This document shows, one piece after another, positions 53,011 through 64,000 of a stretch of 64,000 bases of DNA. Below the pieces are notes generated by a model. It saw nothing but the letters and a program-made list of their open reading frames with translations. It was not told the DNA's origin and made no database searches. Numbering within the stretch: position 1 is the first letter of the stretch; each line of letters opens with the position of its first letter. The stretch lies in assembly GCA_033032865.1 (NCBI GenBank), contig JAWHQI010000013.1, positions 5,642,001 to 5,706,000 on the forward strand. Reading direction: 5' to 3'. This DNA is from Dactylorhiza incarnata. Its lineage: Eukaryota; Streptophyta; Magnoliopsida; Asparagales; Orchidaceae. The position numbers and the translations under genes were made by a program.

Positions 53011-54287
53011 TCAGATAGAATCATCATCTAGTAAATCGTCATTTGCATTGCATGAGCTTAGTTGGTTTGAGGTACTCGTCATTTGCCCATAATTATCAAC
53101 AATATCTTCATCATTATTTGGAAAGCTAATATGATCTAGATCTTCATCCCCTTCAGCTATTAGTTCATGATTAGCTGGAGCTCCACTTCTTAAATTTCGA
53201 GCCCCAGTCCCAATAGCTCTCTCTACAGCTTCCCATGTGAGATCATCATCATCATAAACTAAATCCTCCTCTTGTTGGTTCATCATCCACTCACTACTCC
53301 AATCTAGCTCATCAAGCACTAAAGGGTTGTAATTTCTTCCCTTTTCACATCTTTCTTGGAATCGAGCTTGTAGACGACGATTGTATTGGATGTATACAAG
53401 ATTATTAAGCCTTTGATGCTCCAATCTATTTCTTTTCTTTGTGTGAATCTGAATCAAGATAGTTGCAATTTGCAAACTTGTTTTTTGTTAGTAGCTAAAA
53501 CAAGTTTAATTTTAAATTAAAAATTTGTATACTTAATTACTTACAAACTCAAAAGTACTCCAGTTGCGCTCACAACTAGAAGAAGAACAGCATAAGCCAA
53601 GTATGCGCAATGCTACCTTTGTAAGGTCAACATTAGGTCCTCCATGTGCACCCCACCAATCCACTATTTATTTAAGACATATAAATTAGTATAAGTGTAT
53701 AACATTTAAATATTTAAGAATAAATAAAATAGTAATCAATACTTACTTGGATTTAAGGTGGTTCGTTTCCTAATAGCCATAGGCTATCCAAAACTATTTC
53801 GAGATGCTTTATAGTTAGTGCCTTGCTCTGCAATCTTGTCTTGCAATTGTTGATCGGGCACTAGTCTTGCAATAACATCATTGAAAGCATCTTGAAATTT
53901 CCAAGCATCATCAGCATATTTTTCCTCATATTCAAAATATTTGTTTGGATTAAGAAACAAAGCCGCCCTATACAACTTTTGCTCCATTTGCTTTGTCCAC
54001 CTATTTTGAACAATGTCAATAATCTTTTTATATAATCTTTCTTTATTATCAAAATGATCTTTCATTTTTTGTTTGGCTTCTTCCATTGCCACATACACTT
54101 CAGGCATAGCTGGCCTTTCATCTCCATCTACTAATCGCAAAACGGCTATAAGTGGCTTTCCGCCTTTTAGACAATCTCTTACTCCATTCCAAAAAACAGT
54201 TGAAAGTATTGCTTCAACAACTTGTTTTCCGGCTTCGGTTTTTGCTAGATTAGCAGCATTCCATGAAGAAAACGTGGTCAACACCAA
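53011..54287 (-). pseudogene. hAT transposase, C-terminal half
   Basis: Three blocks on the minus strand, probably exons. Block 1 (54287-53784): MVLTTFSSWNAANLAKTEAG, FWNGVRDCLKGGKPLIAVLR, VDGDERPAMPEVY and LYRAALFLNPNKYFEYEE, the region before the dimerisation domain. Block 2 (about 53665-53530): VDWWGAHGGPNVDLTKVALRI and CSSSSCERNWSTFEF, the hAT dimerisation signature. Block 3 (53475-53011): HTKKRNRLEHQRLNNLVYI and an acidic tail. The BED finger and catalytic core are missing. It is one of the domesticable hAT families in plants, but here truncated. Confidence 0.8.
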
Positions 54288-57200
54288 AGTTGTATCCCTT
54301 GGAGTCTACTTTATTTTAAAATTAATTTCACCCCAAAAGGAGTTTTCTAGCTCCCTGTAGGTCCATTTTGGTGGAACTGGTCCCTAGTGTAGGATAGCCA
54401 CCATTTCTTGAATAACCTTTGATTGGTTTATGGGATTGACTTGAAAATCGAAACCCAAGCTATTTGTACCTACACCTATAACATATCCAAAGATGGGAAT
54501 TTTAGGAGAATATTTTTCTAAGGTTTTTGTAATAATTTAATAATTCATATATTATTTAAATTTAGGGTCTAATGACCTCCAATCCCATCCACAATTTGGT
54601 GGGTGTCTCTTAAGGTTATTATATGACCCTGGTAAAAATTTCAGCCAAGTTGGGACTGATTTGGTTAGGAAAACTACTAACCCAAATTTAGTCAAACTAG
54701 GTCAAAACAAGGTATGGTGCTCACTTTGGGGTATTGTGGTCAAAACTCATCAACATGATGTGGAACCTTGGCCACTAGTTTAGGACCACCTAAAACACCT
54801 CCATTAGGGATTTGGGGTGATGTGGGTTGGATATGACCTAGGTCCCTAGTTTTAACCTTAGGGTTGCACTTGGAGCTTTGTGAAGGACATGTGGTCAAAT
54901 ATTATTGAATGGTCATGAATTTTGGTGTACAAGTTCAAAGGGTGTAATAATACCCTAGGATATTTTAGAAGGATTTTAGGAACCCTTATTCCCCCTAAAT
55001 TAGGTTATAACCCCTTTAGGGCTTTTCATTATTAAAGAGTTTTACATATTCAAATGGTCTTGGATGGTAATGAAACCTTGGTAGTGCCTTTATAATCATA
55101 TGATGGGCCTCTGGTAATTTTTGTGTAATTAATTAAATGATTTAACCAGTACTTCATTCACAAGACACTTATTTTGTCTTAATCTTAAGAAAAATGATTG
55201 AGGGTCCAATACTCCCTCGAAAAATTTGCAACTTGATGATAGGACATTTCAGGGCACTAGGAAGCTTTGTAAATTTCTATATAACTTTTGGAGATTGTTA
55301 TCAGTAGGCTACTTCACAACATGTTCATATTCGGATTTAATTAAAATATTTATTTAGGTGAGAAAATGATTTTCATAAATTGTGAAACTCAGTCAGCAAG
55401 CCTTTATGATAATATTGGAGATCTAATATTTCTTTCATAATTTTTGTAATTATTTAACAGTAGGTTCCTTCACAATTTTCCCTAGAAAGGGTTTCTTTGG
55501 AATATTCATTTATGTGATTAATTTGCCTTTATAAATTTTGAAATTTGTCCAATAGACTTTTCTGACTAATATGAAGGTCTAGTAATTTTTCCATAATTTT
55601 TGGATAAGTATTTTTGATGGTTCCTTCATTAACCTCCAACTTTGGAAAGATGCTAAATATTATAATTAGAGGACAATTCCTGATTGTAAAATTGTGACAT
55701 TCTGTACTTATGGTTATTTTGGCATGATAGATTTATCTTAATTTTATGGGGGTCATATCATAAGAAGATATTACACTTCATGTTCAATTTCATGCTTGGC
55801 CAATGTAGGAGAAAATATAATAAATGCAAATAATTAAGGAAAAATATGGTTTTCTGGATTTAGTCTTAAAATATCATGACAGACCTCCAGTAAATATATT
55901 GAGTCGGTTGGACGAATATTTGGAGTACCTCCTCTTATGTAACTCATGTAACTCATTTGGTCTGCGTATAGTAAAATGGTAAAACTTGAGTAATTTGTGG
56001 ATCATTAGGTGGAAATGGAAGGTAGAGGATGTACCTGGACTAGTTGAGAAGATGTGAGGTCACCAATAGGAATCTATATGTTGGGTGTACCCGATAAGCT
56101 AAGAGGTAAGGTTGTGTCCGGGACCGACGAAAGATCGTCTTTCCCCTTAGAGGGTCGTAAAGTACTTAGGGTAATTTGAGTGTAATGACAAGAAGGGTAT
56201 TCTTACGGGTAGTTACAAGTAACATTAAGTGTCTTGAGAAAGGGAGCCTTGGGGTATCATCCCAGTATAGTTCCTAATACCGTAGCGAGCCACTTACAGG
56301 GTAAACCTCGGGAAGTCCAAGATTAACCATAAATTGTAGGGATAAGTTGATGTGCAAGATTAACTTAATAACGTACACACCCACACCCCGTGGTTATGGT
56401 AGGTTAGTTAGTTTGGTTTTACGAGCAGTAGGCTCATGATTGAAGCAGCAGACTAGTTAGTCCGGTGAGCTTGAGACTCAGTAATGCTTATTGGTACGGA
56501 CGGGTTGGTCCGGCAAGCCGTTGGCTCAGAAGGTTATGATGACGGGAAGGTTAGCCCAGGTATTTTATGGCTCGGGATATAGTAGAACATGTTTGCATGT
56601 GCATGAAGGTGGTGGGTCTTCGGTATTGGACGGTCTTTCACACCGACGTCAATACGTTGACTCTACAAGTGTGGAATTTGCATTTAGCCATGAAAGTCTG
56701 GTGGTCCAGCCAGTAAGAGTACGCAGATGCTCCGTGGTTTTGCGTTGAGGCGTACGATAGGTATAGGTTAGGTAGTGTGAATACCAACCTAGAGGTGGGC
56801 GAGGCCCAACCCACCACTTCCGTTTGTCACTACAGGAGTATCCTGGGAGTCTTGCTAGCTCCAAAAAGGTGGAACAAAAGGTCTGTGCGCATAGAGTCGA
56901 AGTGTGTGAGTTGCACTTGTGTGAACATAACATAAACTGCATAACTCTACATGTCATGGCATAAGCATTGCATTTCAACCCCTACCCCTATCGTATAAAT
57001 TGGTTATGGGACATTTTATACGATAGGCCCTGCTAAATGACCCCTTGGTCTATAGGTTTGTGTGGGCATTCCTATAAATCAACGGTTACTTTTATATTAT
57101 ATACTTGTCTTTACTTACTGCTCTTTAATTTCTCTTTAACATGCTTTATATTACTGCTTCAATTATTTATATGCACATGTGTAGTTGTAGACATTTTCTG

Positions 57201-57738
57201 TAGACAAGATTCGCCGTCATCTGCTTTGTTTTATACCCCTTCCTGTCCTCCGCTTCATCCTCCAACACGGTGCCTAGGAGCCATTGGGGGTGGGGTGGGG
57301 AACATAAGTCTTAGTCTTTTTGACTAATGGTCGGTGGAAGATATCATTTTAAGGGATCGAGGAGACACAACAGCACCAGAGGCCGGTGCAGACGGAGGCG
57401 GGCCAGTCTAGTGCAGGAGCACAAATTTTAGGATTAGTGAGTGATTAGTAGTTAGCTTCCGCGAGTAATCTTGTAGTGAGGATATGATGTACAGGGCATG
57501 AGCCCTTTATTATTGTAACTTTGTTATTTCAATTATACCATGTGGACATATATATATAGCATGTGATTTGTGGACTTGAACTTCTATTGTTCGTTTATAA
57601 TTTTCTTCTTCTGTGATCGATATGGCCGACGGGATCGGCATTTTGTAGTGGCGACCCTCCCGAGTGATGGTGTCACCCCAAAGAGGCAGTTCTGGGCATA
57701 ATACCCAGGTTTTCAAAAGAAAAAAAAGGGGTCTTACA

Positions 57739-59113
57739 GAAGTTATCTTAGAAGTCGACGCAACATCGACTTCAACTCAACGTAGAAGGAAATGCCTATC
57801 GAAGCCATCTGAAGACAACACAACTACAATTCAACGCAGACAATGAGGTTCAAAACAAGTCTCCAACTCGACGGATACGTCGATAAGTAATCGGCGTAAC
57901 GTGGATATCAGAGTTCAACCAGAGATAGAAGGAATTTGAAGCTGCTCTTACAAGAACTCGAAGGTGCGTCGATAAGAAGAGAGAATGAAGTCGATGCAGC
58001 GTCGAATACAGTCTGAAAAGGAAACCTTTTCAGCTGTTTCTTTTGCACTCTCTCTTAGGGACCACATCATTAAAGACCGTTCTACAACGACTTGTTTATT
58101 GCCTAGAATGGAGAGGAGCATTCAAGAAGACAGGAAAAGCATTCTTTGAAAGGATTCAAATAGTTGGCAGACGGGTCATGAACAATAGAAGGAAGAGAGA
58201 TTAATTGTCCAAACTAATACTTTTTCAGTACAACTCAAAAGAGGAAAGCAATTCAAAATTAAATCATGGACAATAAATAAGAATAGATGAGAGAAAAACT
58301 ACAAAATATTCAACACATTTTTACTCAGCTTGTCGATTAGGGTTTTCTCATCTTCTTCTTCTTCCTCCTAGAACCCTAAAGGACAAAAACACAACAAGTG
58401 CTATCTGAGAATAGAGATATAGAAGGCTGCTCTTTCATCTACACCACATAGCAGCCAGATAGCAAGCAGAAAACTTCCAGATGGATCTGAAGAACATAAC
58501 CCTTGCAAATCATCTTAAGCAAGGGTTCATCATTAGCAGATTCTTTGAAAGGAAAAATAGAAGCTAAAAGCTTCTACAAAATTCTTATAAATAGAATTCT
58601 TCTTCTCCATCTTCCTTCTTCTCTCATTCTCCTTAACTATACAGAGTTCTTAGAATCCCTCTTCCAAAGGATTCAATGGTTCAAGATATCCTTATCAAAA
58701 TATCTGAGTGGTTCAAGATCTCCTTATCAAAATATCTGAGTGGTTCAAGATCTCCTTATCAAAAGATATTTGGTTATAAGAGTCTCCTTATCAAAAGATT
58801 CAGGCATAGGTTGTGCATTCCTACCAGGTGGTAGAAGAGAGGACTACCCACATTTTGGGGAACCTCTATAAAATCTTGTGTCTTTTGTGTGTGTCATTTC
58901 TCTGTGCTGTCCCATTTATTTTACTGATTTCCTGCTTTACTTAACAACACTTATTTTATTCTGTGTGTGGAATTGTTGAAGCATAATACTTAGTGTTTTA
59001 TTGTGTTTGCACAAATAGGATAGAAATAATTTTTAAATCTCTATTCACCCCCCCCCCCTCCCCCCCCCCCCCCCCCCACTAGAGTATACTTAGAGGCGCA
59101 CTGTGCACTTTCA
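57739..59113 (+). repeat. Family A LTR fragment (plus)
   Basis: Joins the family A LTR in its GTCGACGCAAC region and runs to its true end GTGCACTTTCA. Hairpin array at 58653-58812 with the variant stem AGATAT/ATATCT. C tracts at 59048-59090, interrupted by TC and unusually long. No primer site follows, so it is the end of a 3' or solo LTR. The first part is displaced by the Tekay-like LTR. Confidence 0.85.
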
Positions 59114-60119
59114 GGGCTTCCGTTAGGCTCTCCGAAAGATACCTAGATCTCAAGTCCTGCAATACGATGCCATTTCTCACGGAGTCATTCTCCGGCACGC
59201 ATTCTAGGCTTAACCTAAATGCACATCATGATCAAGCATCACTGATCCAGGCTAACGACCACGGGTAGGCTTCACACAAAATGCCTAAATCCATTCGTCT
59301 ACCGGATTTCTACAAGCAAATAATGTCAGGGACGGACACAATCTACCCGGAGTTCTGAAGAACTATAGGAAGTCCTGCACTTCGCTAATTAGTGAAAGAG
59401 AAAACCTCAATATGCATAGAAAAAGAATGAAAGGACAAAATGCGTCCTAAGACCGGGAGGAAGGATCGTTACCCTTCCCACTCTCTTTGGCACCATGAAT
59501 CCGAGATTTTAATCAGATGGAAAGAACTGCACCGGGCTGCTCTCCGTGGATCAGTAAACGTCTCGCGATTCGGAGCTTTGGAGCTCCGTCAATGGCGGAA
59601 GATGCCTTCTTCTTCTTCCTTGAGCTCTCAGCTTTCTCACGTTTGGAAAGAGAATGTAAAGGTAGAAATAAACCTAAAGTTATCTCCCAACCCTCTATTA
59701 AGTATTTCGGAATCATGACAGCCGTCGGATCGACATTTCAAGTGGATTTGGACAGCTGTGATGAATGATCGACACATACATTTCCGTTAAAATTGAAACG
59801 AGTAAAATTCATCGCTCTGTCTGCATTCGTCGAGTCCTTCCGATAATTCATCGAGACAATAGCTTTCGTCGAGATGTTTTGTCAAATTCATCGAGACACT
59901 TCGACGATTCATCGAGACCACTCGAGACATTTCGACAATTAATTGAAACCAAATAGAACCAATGTTCGTCGATACTCGCTGAAACCATTCGACGATTCGT
60001 CGAGAGTCCTCAGTATCATTCGTTGAATAAGTCTAATTCATCGAGACCACTCTATACCTTTCGACGAATCTGCGCAGTACTTCTCTTCAGCCCTTATTTG
60101 GGAAAAGTGGGGTGTTACA
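59114..60119 (-). repeat. 3' LTR of a minus Tekay-like element, partial
   Basis: In element sense TGTAACACCCCACTTTTCCC at 60119, directly after a polypurine tract. Words TTCATCGAGAC, TTCGTCGAG and complements fill 59820-60075. A GGAGCTCCGAAGCTCC-like segment near 59575 resembles 61090-61110 of the solo LTR, read in the opposite direction. The far end is lost against the family A LTR at 59113. Confidence 0.65.
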
Positions 60120-60673
60120 ACTCCACCTCCCTTAAAAGAATTTCGTCCCGATATTATGAAAATAGTAAGGTACAAAAACTTAAATTATACCTGGGAGGAA
60201 AAGCTCGGGGTACTCCACAAGCATGGTTTGCTCTCTTTCCCAAGAGAGTTCCTCTTTCCCGCAATTGTTCCAATGGACCTTTACCATTCTAATGGCCTTG
60301 TTCCGCTATTGCTTCACCTCGGTATCTTCGATGCATATGGGCTTGACTTTCATCTCTAGCCCACCATCAATCGGCACTTCGTCAACCGCAACAATATGAG
60401 TAGGCTCTTTCACGGCCTTTCTCAACACAGAGATGTGGAATACATCGTGTAGACTGCTTAGCTCCTCAGATAGAGCAAGCCGGTAGGCAGCTTCACCAAT
60501 GTGCTTTAAGATCTCAAACGGTCCTACGTACCTTGGACTTAGCTTTTTCAAGCGTCGGATCCTTGATACTCCCTTGAACGGTTTGATCTTCAAATAAACC
60601 CAATCACCAACGCAAACTGGACGTTTTGGTGATTTGTATTGTAGTACTTTGCCTGCCTATCCTGGGCAATGAG
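60120..60673 (-). pseudogene. Tekay-like Ty3 integrase, C-terminal part
   Basis: Minus strand: LLIAQDRQAKYYNT, HQNVQFAL, a one-base loss near 60612, then GDWVYLKIKPFKGVSR, LSPRYVGPFEILKHIGEAAYRL and LHDVFHISVLRKAV. This is the end of Ty3 integrase. A polypurine tract (CTTTTAAGGGAGGTGGAG in element sense) leads to the LTR. It joins 62704 across the solo LTR, sharing CAATC. Confidence 0.85.
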
Positions 60674-60678
60674 CAATC

Positions 60679-62698
60679 TGTAACACCCCAGTTTTGCTGA
60701 TATGAGAGTTAACGCCGCGCGTTAGGTCTTCTTCGCTGGGAACTGCCGTAATGTCAGATTTTTCTTGACGCACGATCGTGCGTTATTCTTAACGCACGAT
60801 CGATCCGACTGTGTGTGCTCTTCGGCTAGCAAAATGATGTTCTGACTGAGCGTTTTAACGCATGGTCGTGCGTTCGACCGTGCGTTCGCTAATTGACGGA
60901 ACCAGATCTGTAAACAACGAAATATGGGCGTCCGTTTGGTTTAGATTGTGATCGGACGACTGTGAGGGGTTCGTGGGAGAACCCTAAGTAGCGCTTAGAG
61001 GGTTTTCCCTCTTCATTTTCTTTCCATCGTGGGTTTTGAGGGTTTGAGAGAGAGAAGGGGTTTGGAGGAGGAAGAGAGCTAGATCCCGCCATTGTTGGAG
61101 CTTCGGAGCTCCGTTCGCTGATCCGAGACCGGCAGCGCGTAGGGGACGTCGAGGCGCTTCTTCTCCTCCATTCTTTTTCAAGTTTCCCATGGCTAGGAGG
61201 AAATATCAAAAGGTAACGACATTTCTCCTCCCGGTCTTTAGGATGCATGCATGGCATCCCTTTTTCCTCTCTATTTTCTGCATTTTGGCACCGGATCTGT
61301 CGAGTGAGAGGGATCCGGGTCGCCTTAGTTCAAGAGGAACCATCGGGTTGATTGAGTCCATCCCTGACATGATTTGCACTAGAAATCCGCTCCGTTAGTG
61401 GATTAGGCATTGTGGGTGAAGTCGGTTTCGCGACCGTTGGTTCGATTCGGTGGTGTTGATTGAGGCGCATTTTAGGGGTTTTGTAAGAAATCCGAATACG
61501 GCGAATTCGTCGTCGTGATGCCCTTGTAGTTTTGTATGGTAACGAACGTTGGTTTTGAGACGGGGAAATAATGTGCGGATTTTTGGGGCATGTGACGCCT
61601 AGTGATGTTCGAAGGTGTGATTTGGTCATTGTGGTCGGCTGGCTATCCCGTGAATGCTGGAATTCATGTGTGGAGAGTGTCTCGGCAAGACAAGTCCCTT
61701 CGGTGTTAACTGACGAGAACGTCTTTGCTACGGACGAGTCCGGTAACGGTCGCCAGGCGAGGCAGTCGGTGGACGTTGTCCCGATTGTAAGACCGGGGCC
61801 TTGGGATGTTTGCTTGGAGTCTAAGCCTGAGTTCTTAGCATCAGTTTTGTGTAGTTTTGGTGGCAAGAACATGTGAGCTATCTGACAAGCCCGATGGCAT
61901 GGTGGGCCAGGCGCGGTGGGTCACAGCGTGAGTTATTGGCCTTGGGCTACGATGCCCTTTGGGGGAAATGTCGAGTACCCCGTGGTTGTGCCGTTGATGT
62001 TTGATGATGTGTTAGATTCATACTCTTTAGGGTGCCTTGGGTGAAACCCGGGTTGCATTCATATTGCATTTATAGGCCCTTTTTTATTACTTGCTCAACA
62101 AAGAAATGTGGATGATGGTTGTGACACTCATGCATGTTGTTTATGTTGCTTTTCTTTATATACATGTGCATACGAAGTGCTGACTTGCAGGGTGATGTAG
62201 TTCCCCGGGGTCCGCTAGGACGGCCGGGAGGAGGGGTGTTGTTACACCGTTTGTGGTCAGCCATAGCTGACCCTCGTTTACCGCTCTTTGTGATTTGGAT
62301 GCAGGCCAAGGATCGCAGGCTGGACCTAGCTCGCCGGCCAAAAAGGCCTAAAGCCTCATGAAGTGTTTACTTTGCTTTCCTGCATTTCTATACTTGTCTT
62401 TTCTTGTTTTCGGCTTGCATGTCGAGGTAGCTTAGGGAAGCTAGTTTTTCCCTTGTTGGGATTTCTTTTTGTGTTGAATGTCGATGACTTGGACACAGGT
62501 TTTGTAAGGCCTTAAGGCCGGTTTTACTCCTATGTAGTTGTGGACAATCTCGGTGTTTCTTAGTTTTGTTTCCGCTGTGTTATCTGAGTTTTGAGTTGGG
62601 TAGTTATATCATCTTTTAATACAGAAACTGTGGCGGTTATATGATGTGGGGTCCCGGTCGGACCTATATTATATAGTCATTACAGGGGAGGTGTTACA
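60679..62698 (+). repeat. Solo LTR, Tekay-like, with target duplication CAATC
   Basis: This 2020-bp LTR starts TGTAACACCCCAGTTTTGC and ends GGGGAGGTGTTACA, flanked by CAATC (60674-60678 and 62699-62703). Words CGCACGATCGTGCGTT (60755-60890) are like those of TR-GAG1. No internal region exists and no reading frame in it is convincing. Confidence 0.95.
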
Positions 62699-62703
62699 CA
62701 ATC

Positions 62704-63512
62704 GCTCTCGTATTGCTCGAATTGACGTATTCACTTCACCCACATCTTTGCGCTTCAACAACTTTGTGTCACCCATTTCAGCCCAAGCCAATGGCCTACG
62801 ACACTTCCTACCATAAAGGGCTTCGAAGGGAGCCATTTTAATATTTGACTGGTAGCTGTTGTTGTAGGCGAACTCAATCATATAGAGATGTTCCTCCCAC
62901 CTCTTTCTGAAATCTAAGGCGTACATCCTTAACCATTCTTCCATCGTCCAATTGGTCCTTTCTGTCTGTCCATCCATATGCGGGTGGATGGCCGTGCAAA
63001 ACTATAGCTTCGTACCCAATAGTTGGTGGATTAGTTTCCAGTCATTAGATGTGAAACGACCATCACGATCACTTTCGATTCTATGGGGAACACCGTGAAG
63101 TCATACCATATTATCAACATACAATTTTGCTAGATTTTCTATGACATCATCTTTCCGGTTCGGAATAAAGTGTGATACTTTCGTTAAACGATCTACGATC
63201 ACCCAAACGACGCCGTTTCCATGTTGTGATCTCGACAATCCATGCACAAAATCCATTGAAATATCATCAAACTTCCATTCTAGAATCAACAAAGACTTCA
63301 GAAACCAACCAGGTCTTCGACATTCAGCCTTCACTAACGCGCAAGTATGACACTTTGCCACGAAGAGAGCAATGTCTTTCTTTATTCTTGGCCACTAAAA
63401 GAGTTTCTTCATATCCATATACATCTTTGTGCTCCCCGGGTGAATCGAGTACTTGCTAAAATGAGCCTCGTACAACAATTCTTCCCATAGATTGGGCACT
63501 TTCGGGTTGTAC
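62704..63512 (-). pseudogene. Tekay-like Ty3 integrase, N-terminal part
   Basis: Minus strand from 63512: [20 protein letters not shown] and [10 protein letters not shown] (HH of the finger), a stop, VAKCHTCALVKAECRRPG (CC), ILEWKFDDISMDFVHGLSRS and VWVIVDRLTKVSHFIP (first Asp). A second-Asp region around ESDRDGRF is shifted. It ends MDGQTERTNWTMEEWLRM and FAYNNSYQSNIKMAPFEALYGRKCRRPL. The Glu of the DDE triad in TERT-type context is present. The upstream part is cut by the LTR beginning at 63513. Confidence 0.85.
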
Positions 63513-64000
63513 TGTCACAACCCGCATTTTCCCACGAATTTAATAAACATTATCAGAGCAAGGGGAAAACATGTGTTACGATGCCACGTCATGCATGAGA
63601 CAACTACAAACGTTCAGGAAAACACTCCTTACGATTAATTTATAAAAGACATAAATATGTTTGAGTAAAAAGAGAATTTACACTTTAAGTTTAGGACCGT
63701 GTCTCTCGGTTCGGTGGATCAACTAGTCAACAAGTAGAAAACTATACGTACGCAGTGGAAAAATAGGTTCGTAATATCCTAGATGAACATGAAGATCAAA
63801 CATTTCAGCAATGATATGCACATCTCTAAATTTAGTATAAGTAAGAAAGGAATTTCTATGATCTTCAAAGTAGGTGACATTTACTTAAAATCATGCTATA
63901 TAAGAATGACATTTTATATAAATAAAGTAACTCATACATCATAACATAAAACTTTCCCAAAGAGCAATACTTCATCCACAGTAAGAAGTAATAGCATAAT
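63513..64000 (+). repeat. Start of another Ty3-type LTR
   Basis: TGTCACAACCCGCATTTTCCC begins exactly where the integrase frame stops, a normal Ty3 LTR start. The rest of the window is AT-rich with no gene; its end is outside. The family cannot be named from 488 bp. Confidence 0.55.

Larger units (their letters stand above)
52300..54300 (-). mobile_element. hAT transposon remnant
   Basis: The plus-strand left end holds CAAGGCGTACCAAGGTGAG and repeated AGGCGACAAGGCG motifs, which look like subterminal repeats of plant hAT elements. A palindromic array (52420-52640) follows and then a transposase read on the minus strand. The transposase N-terminus and the other terminal repeat are missing at about 54300. 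Confidence 0.65.
51928..57738 (+). repeat. Long Tekay-like LTR with a hAT insertion
   Basis: Starts TGTAACATCCCCCAAAC after ATTTCGGGGACGAAATT and ends GGGGTCTTACA, so TGTAA/TTACA ends fit. It holds a hAT fragment (about 52300-54300); without it the LTR is near 3.8 kb. A 14-bp inverted repeat (51962-51975 with 51979-51992) lies close to the start. Outside the hAT piece I see no gene; 54306-57660 is ordinary AT-rich LTR sequence. The right boundary against the family A LTR at 57739 is sharp. Confidence 0.65.

Noticed and set aside
53784..54360. Intact host gene related to hAT (domesticated transposase)
   Set aside because: The N-terminal half is missing, the region is inside an LTR and no promoter or start is supported.
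61330..61872. 180-codon minus ORF in the solo Tekay-like LTR
   Set aside because: Inside a non-coding LTR, no recognisable domain, low-complexity composition.

Overview
This window is plant (angiosperm) nuclear heterochromatin made almost entirely of LTR retrotransposons inserted into one another. I see no host gene, no tRNA or rRNA gene in working form and no CRISPR. The case for a plant is: Met-tRNA primer sites (TGGTATCAGAG) next to long Copia LTRs, Tat-like and Tekay/Del-like Ty3 pol, pol-less elements primed by the TTTGGCG-type site, a hAT transposase, and a 5S-rRNA-derived (Cassandra-like) fragment. I cannot name the species.

Layout, left to right. 1-4319: Tat-like Ty3 element (minus, leaves the window on the left), inserted in a Copia element 'C' (4320-6773, plus, RT-RNase H and 3' LTR). 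C sits in the gag of a minus copy of family A (6774-7875). A second family A copy in plus orientation (7876-14474) sits inside the LTR of that minus copy. Its own 3' LTR was hit by a pol-less, zinc-knuckle-only element (TR-GAG1, minus, 14475-19842). 19843-20234 is the far end of the minus family A LTR. 20235-20994 is a relative of TR-GAG1 (TR-GAG2, plus). It is cut by Copia 'D' (20995-23165), which is cut by a minus Copia B' (23166-27005, resuming 33636-35106), which is cut by a structurally complete Copia 'E' (27006-33635, with target duplications CTTTG). B' integrase is cut by another minus family A copy (35107-41064), which is cut by element B (plus, 41065-50007), whose 5' LTR carries a solo LTR of family C (41593-42778, target duplications GTATC). 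From 50008 rightwards: a minus Copia LTR scrap, a 5S-derived piece, a 26-bp foldback, a Tekay-like integrase remnant with a very long LTR (51928-57738) carrying a hAT fragment, one more family A LTR piece (57739-59113), a minus Tekay-like element (59114-63512) split by a solo LTR (60679-62698, target duplications CAATC), and the start of one more LTR at 63513.

How the parts relate: nearly every reading frame is broken, so these are relics. Only E has both LTRs and a nearly intact gag-pol, with three in-frame stops and a shift between gag and pol. Families A, B and TR-GAG1/2 show no pol. Family A carries gag plus a second ORF behind a splice-acceptor-like site, and must have been moved in trans. 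B' looks like a pol-bearing relative of B.

The two patterns I consider most worth a second look: (1) tandem arrays of short hairpins in the LTRs of families A and D, with stems that covary while the loop or linker stays constant; (2) every LTR family carries its own dense set of short CpG-rich, often palindromic words, and some words recur in unrelated Copia and Gypsy families.
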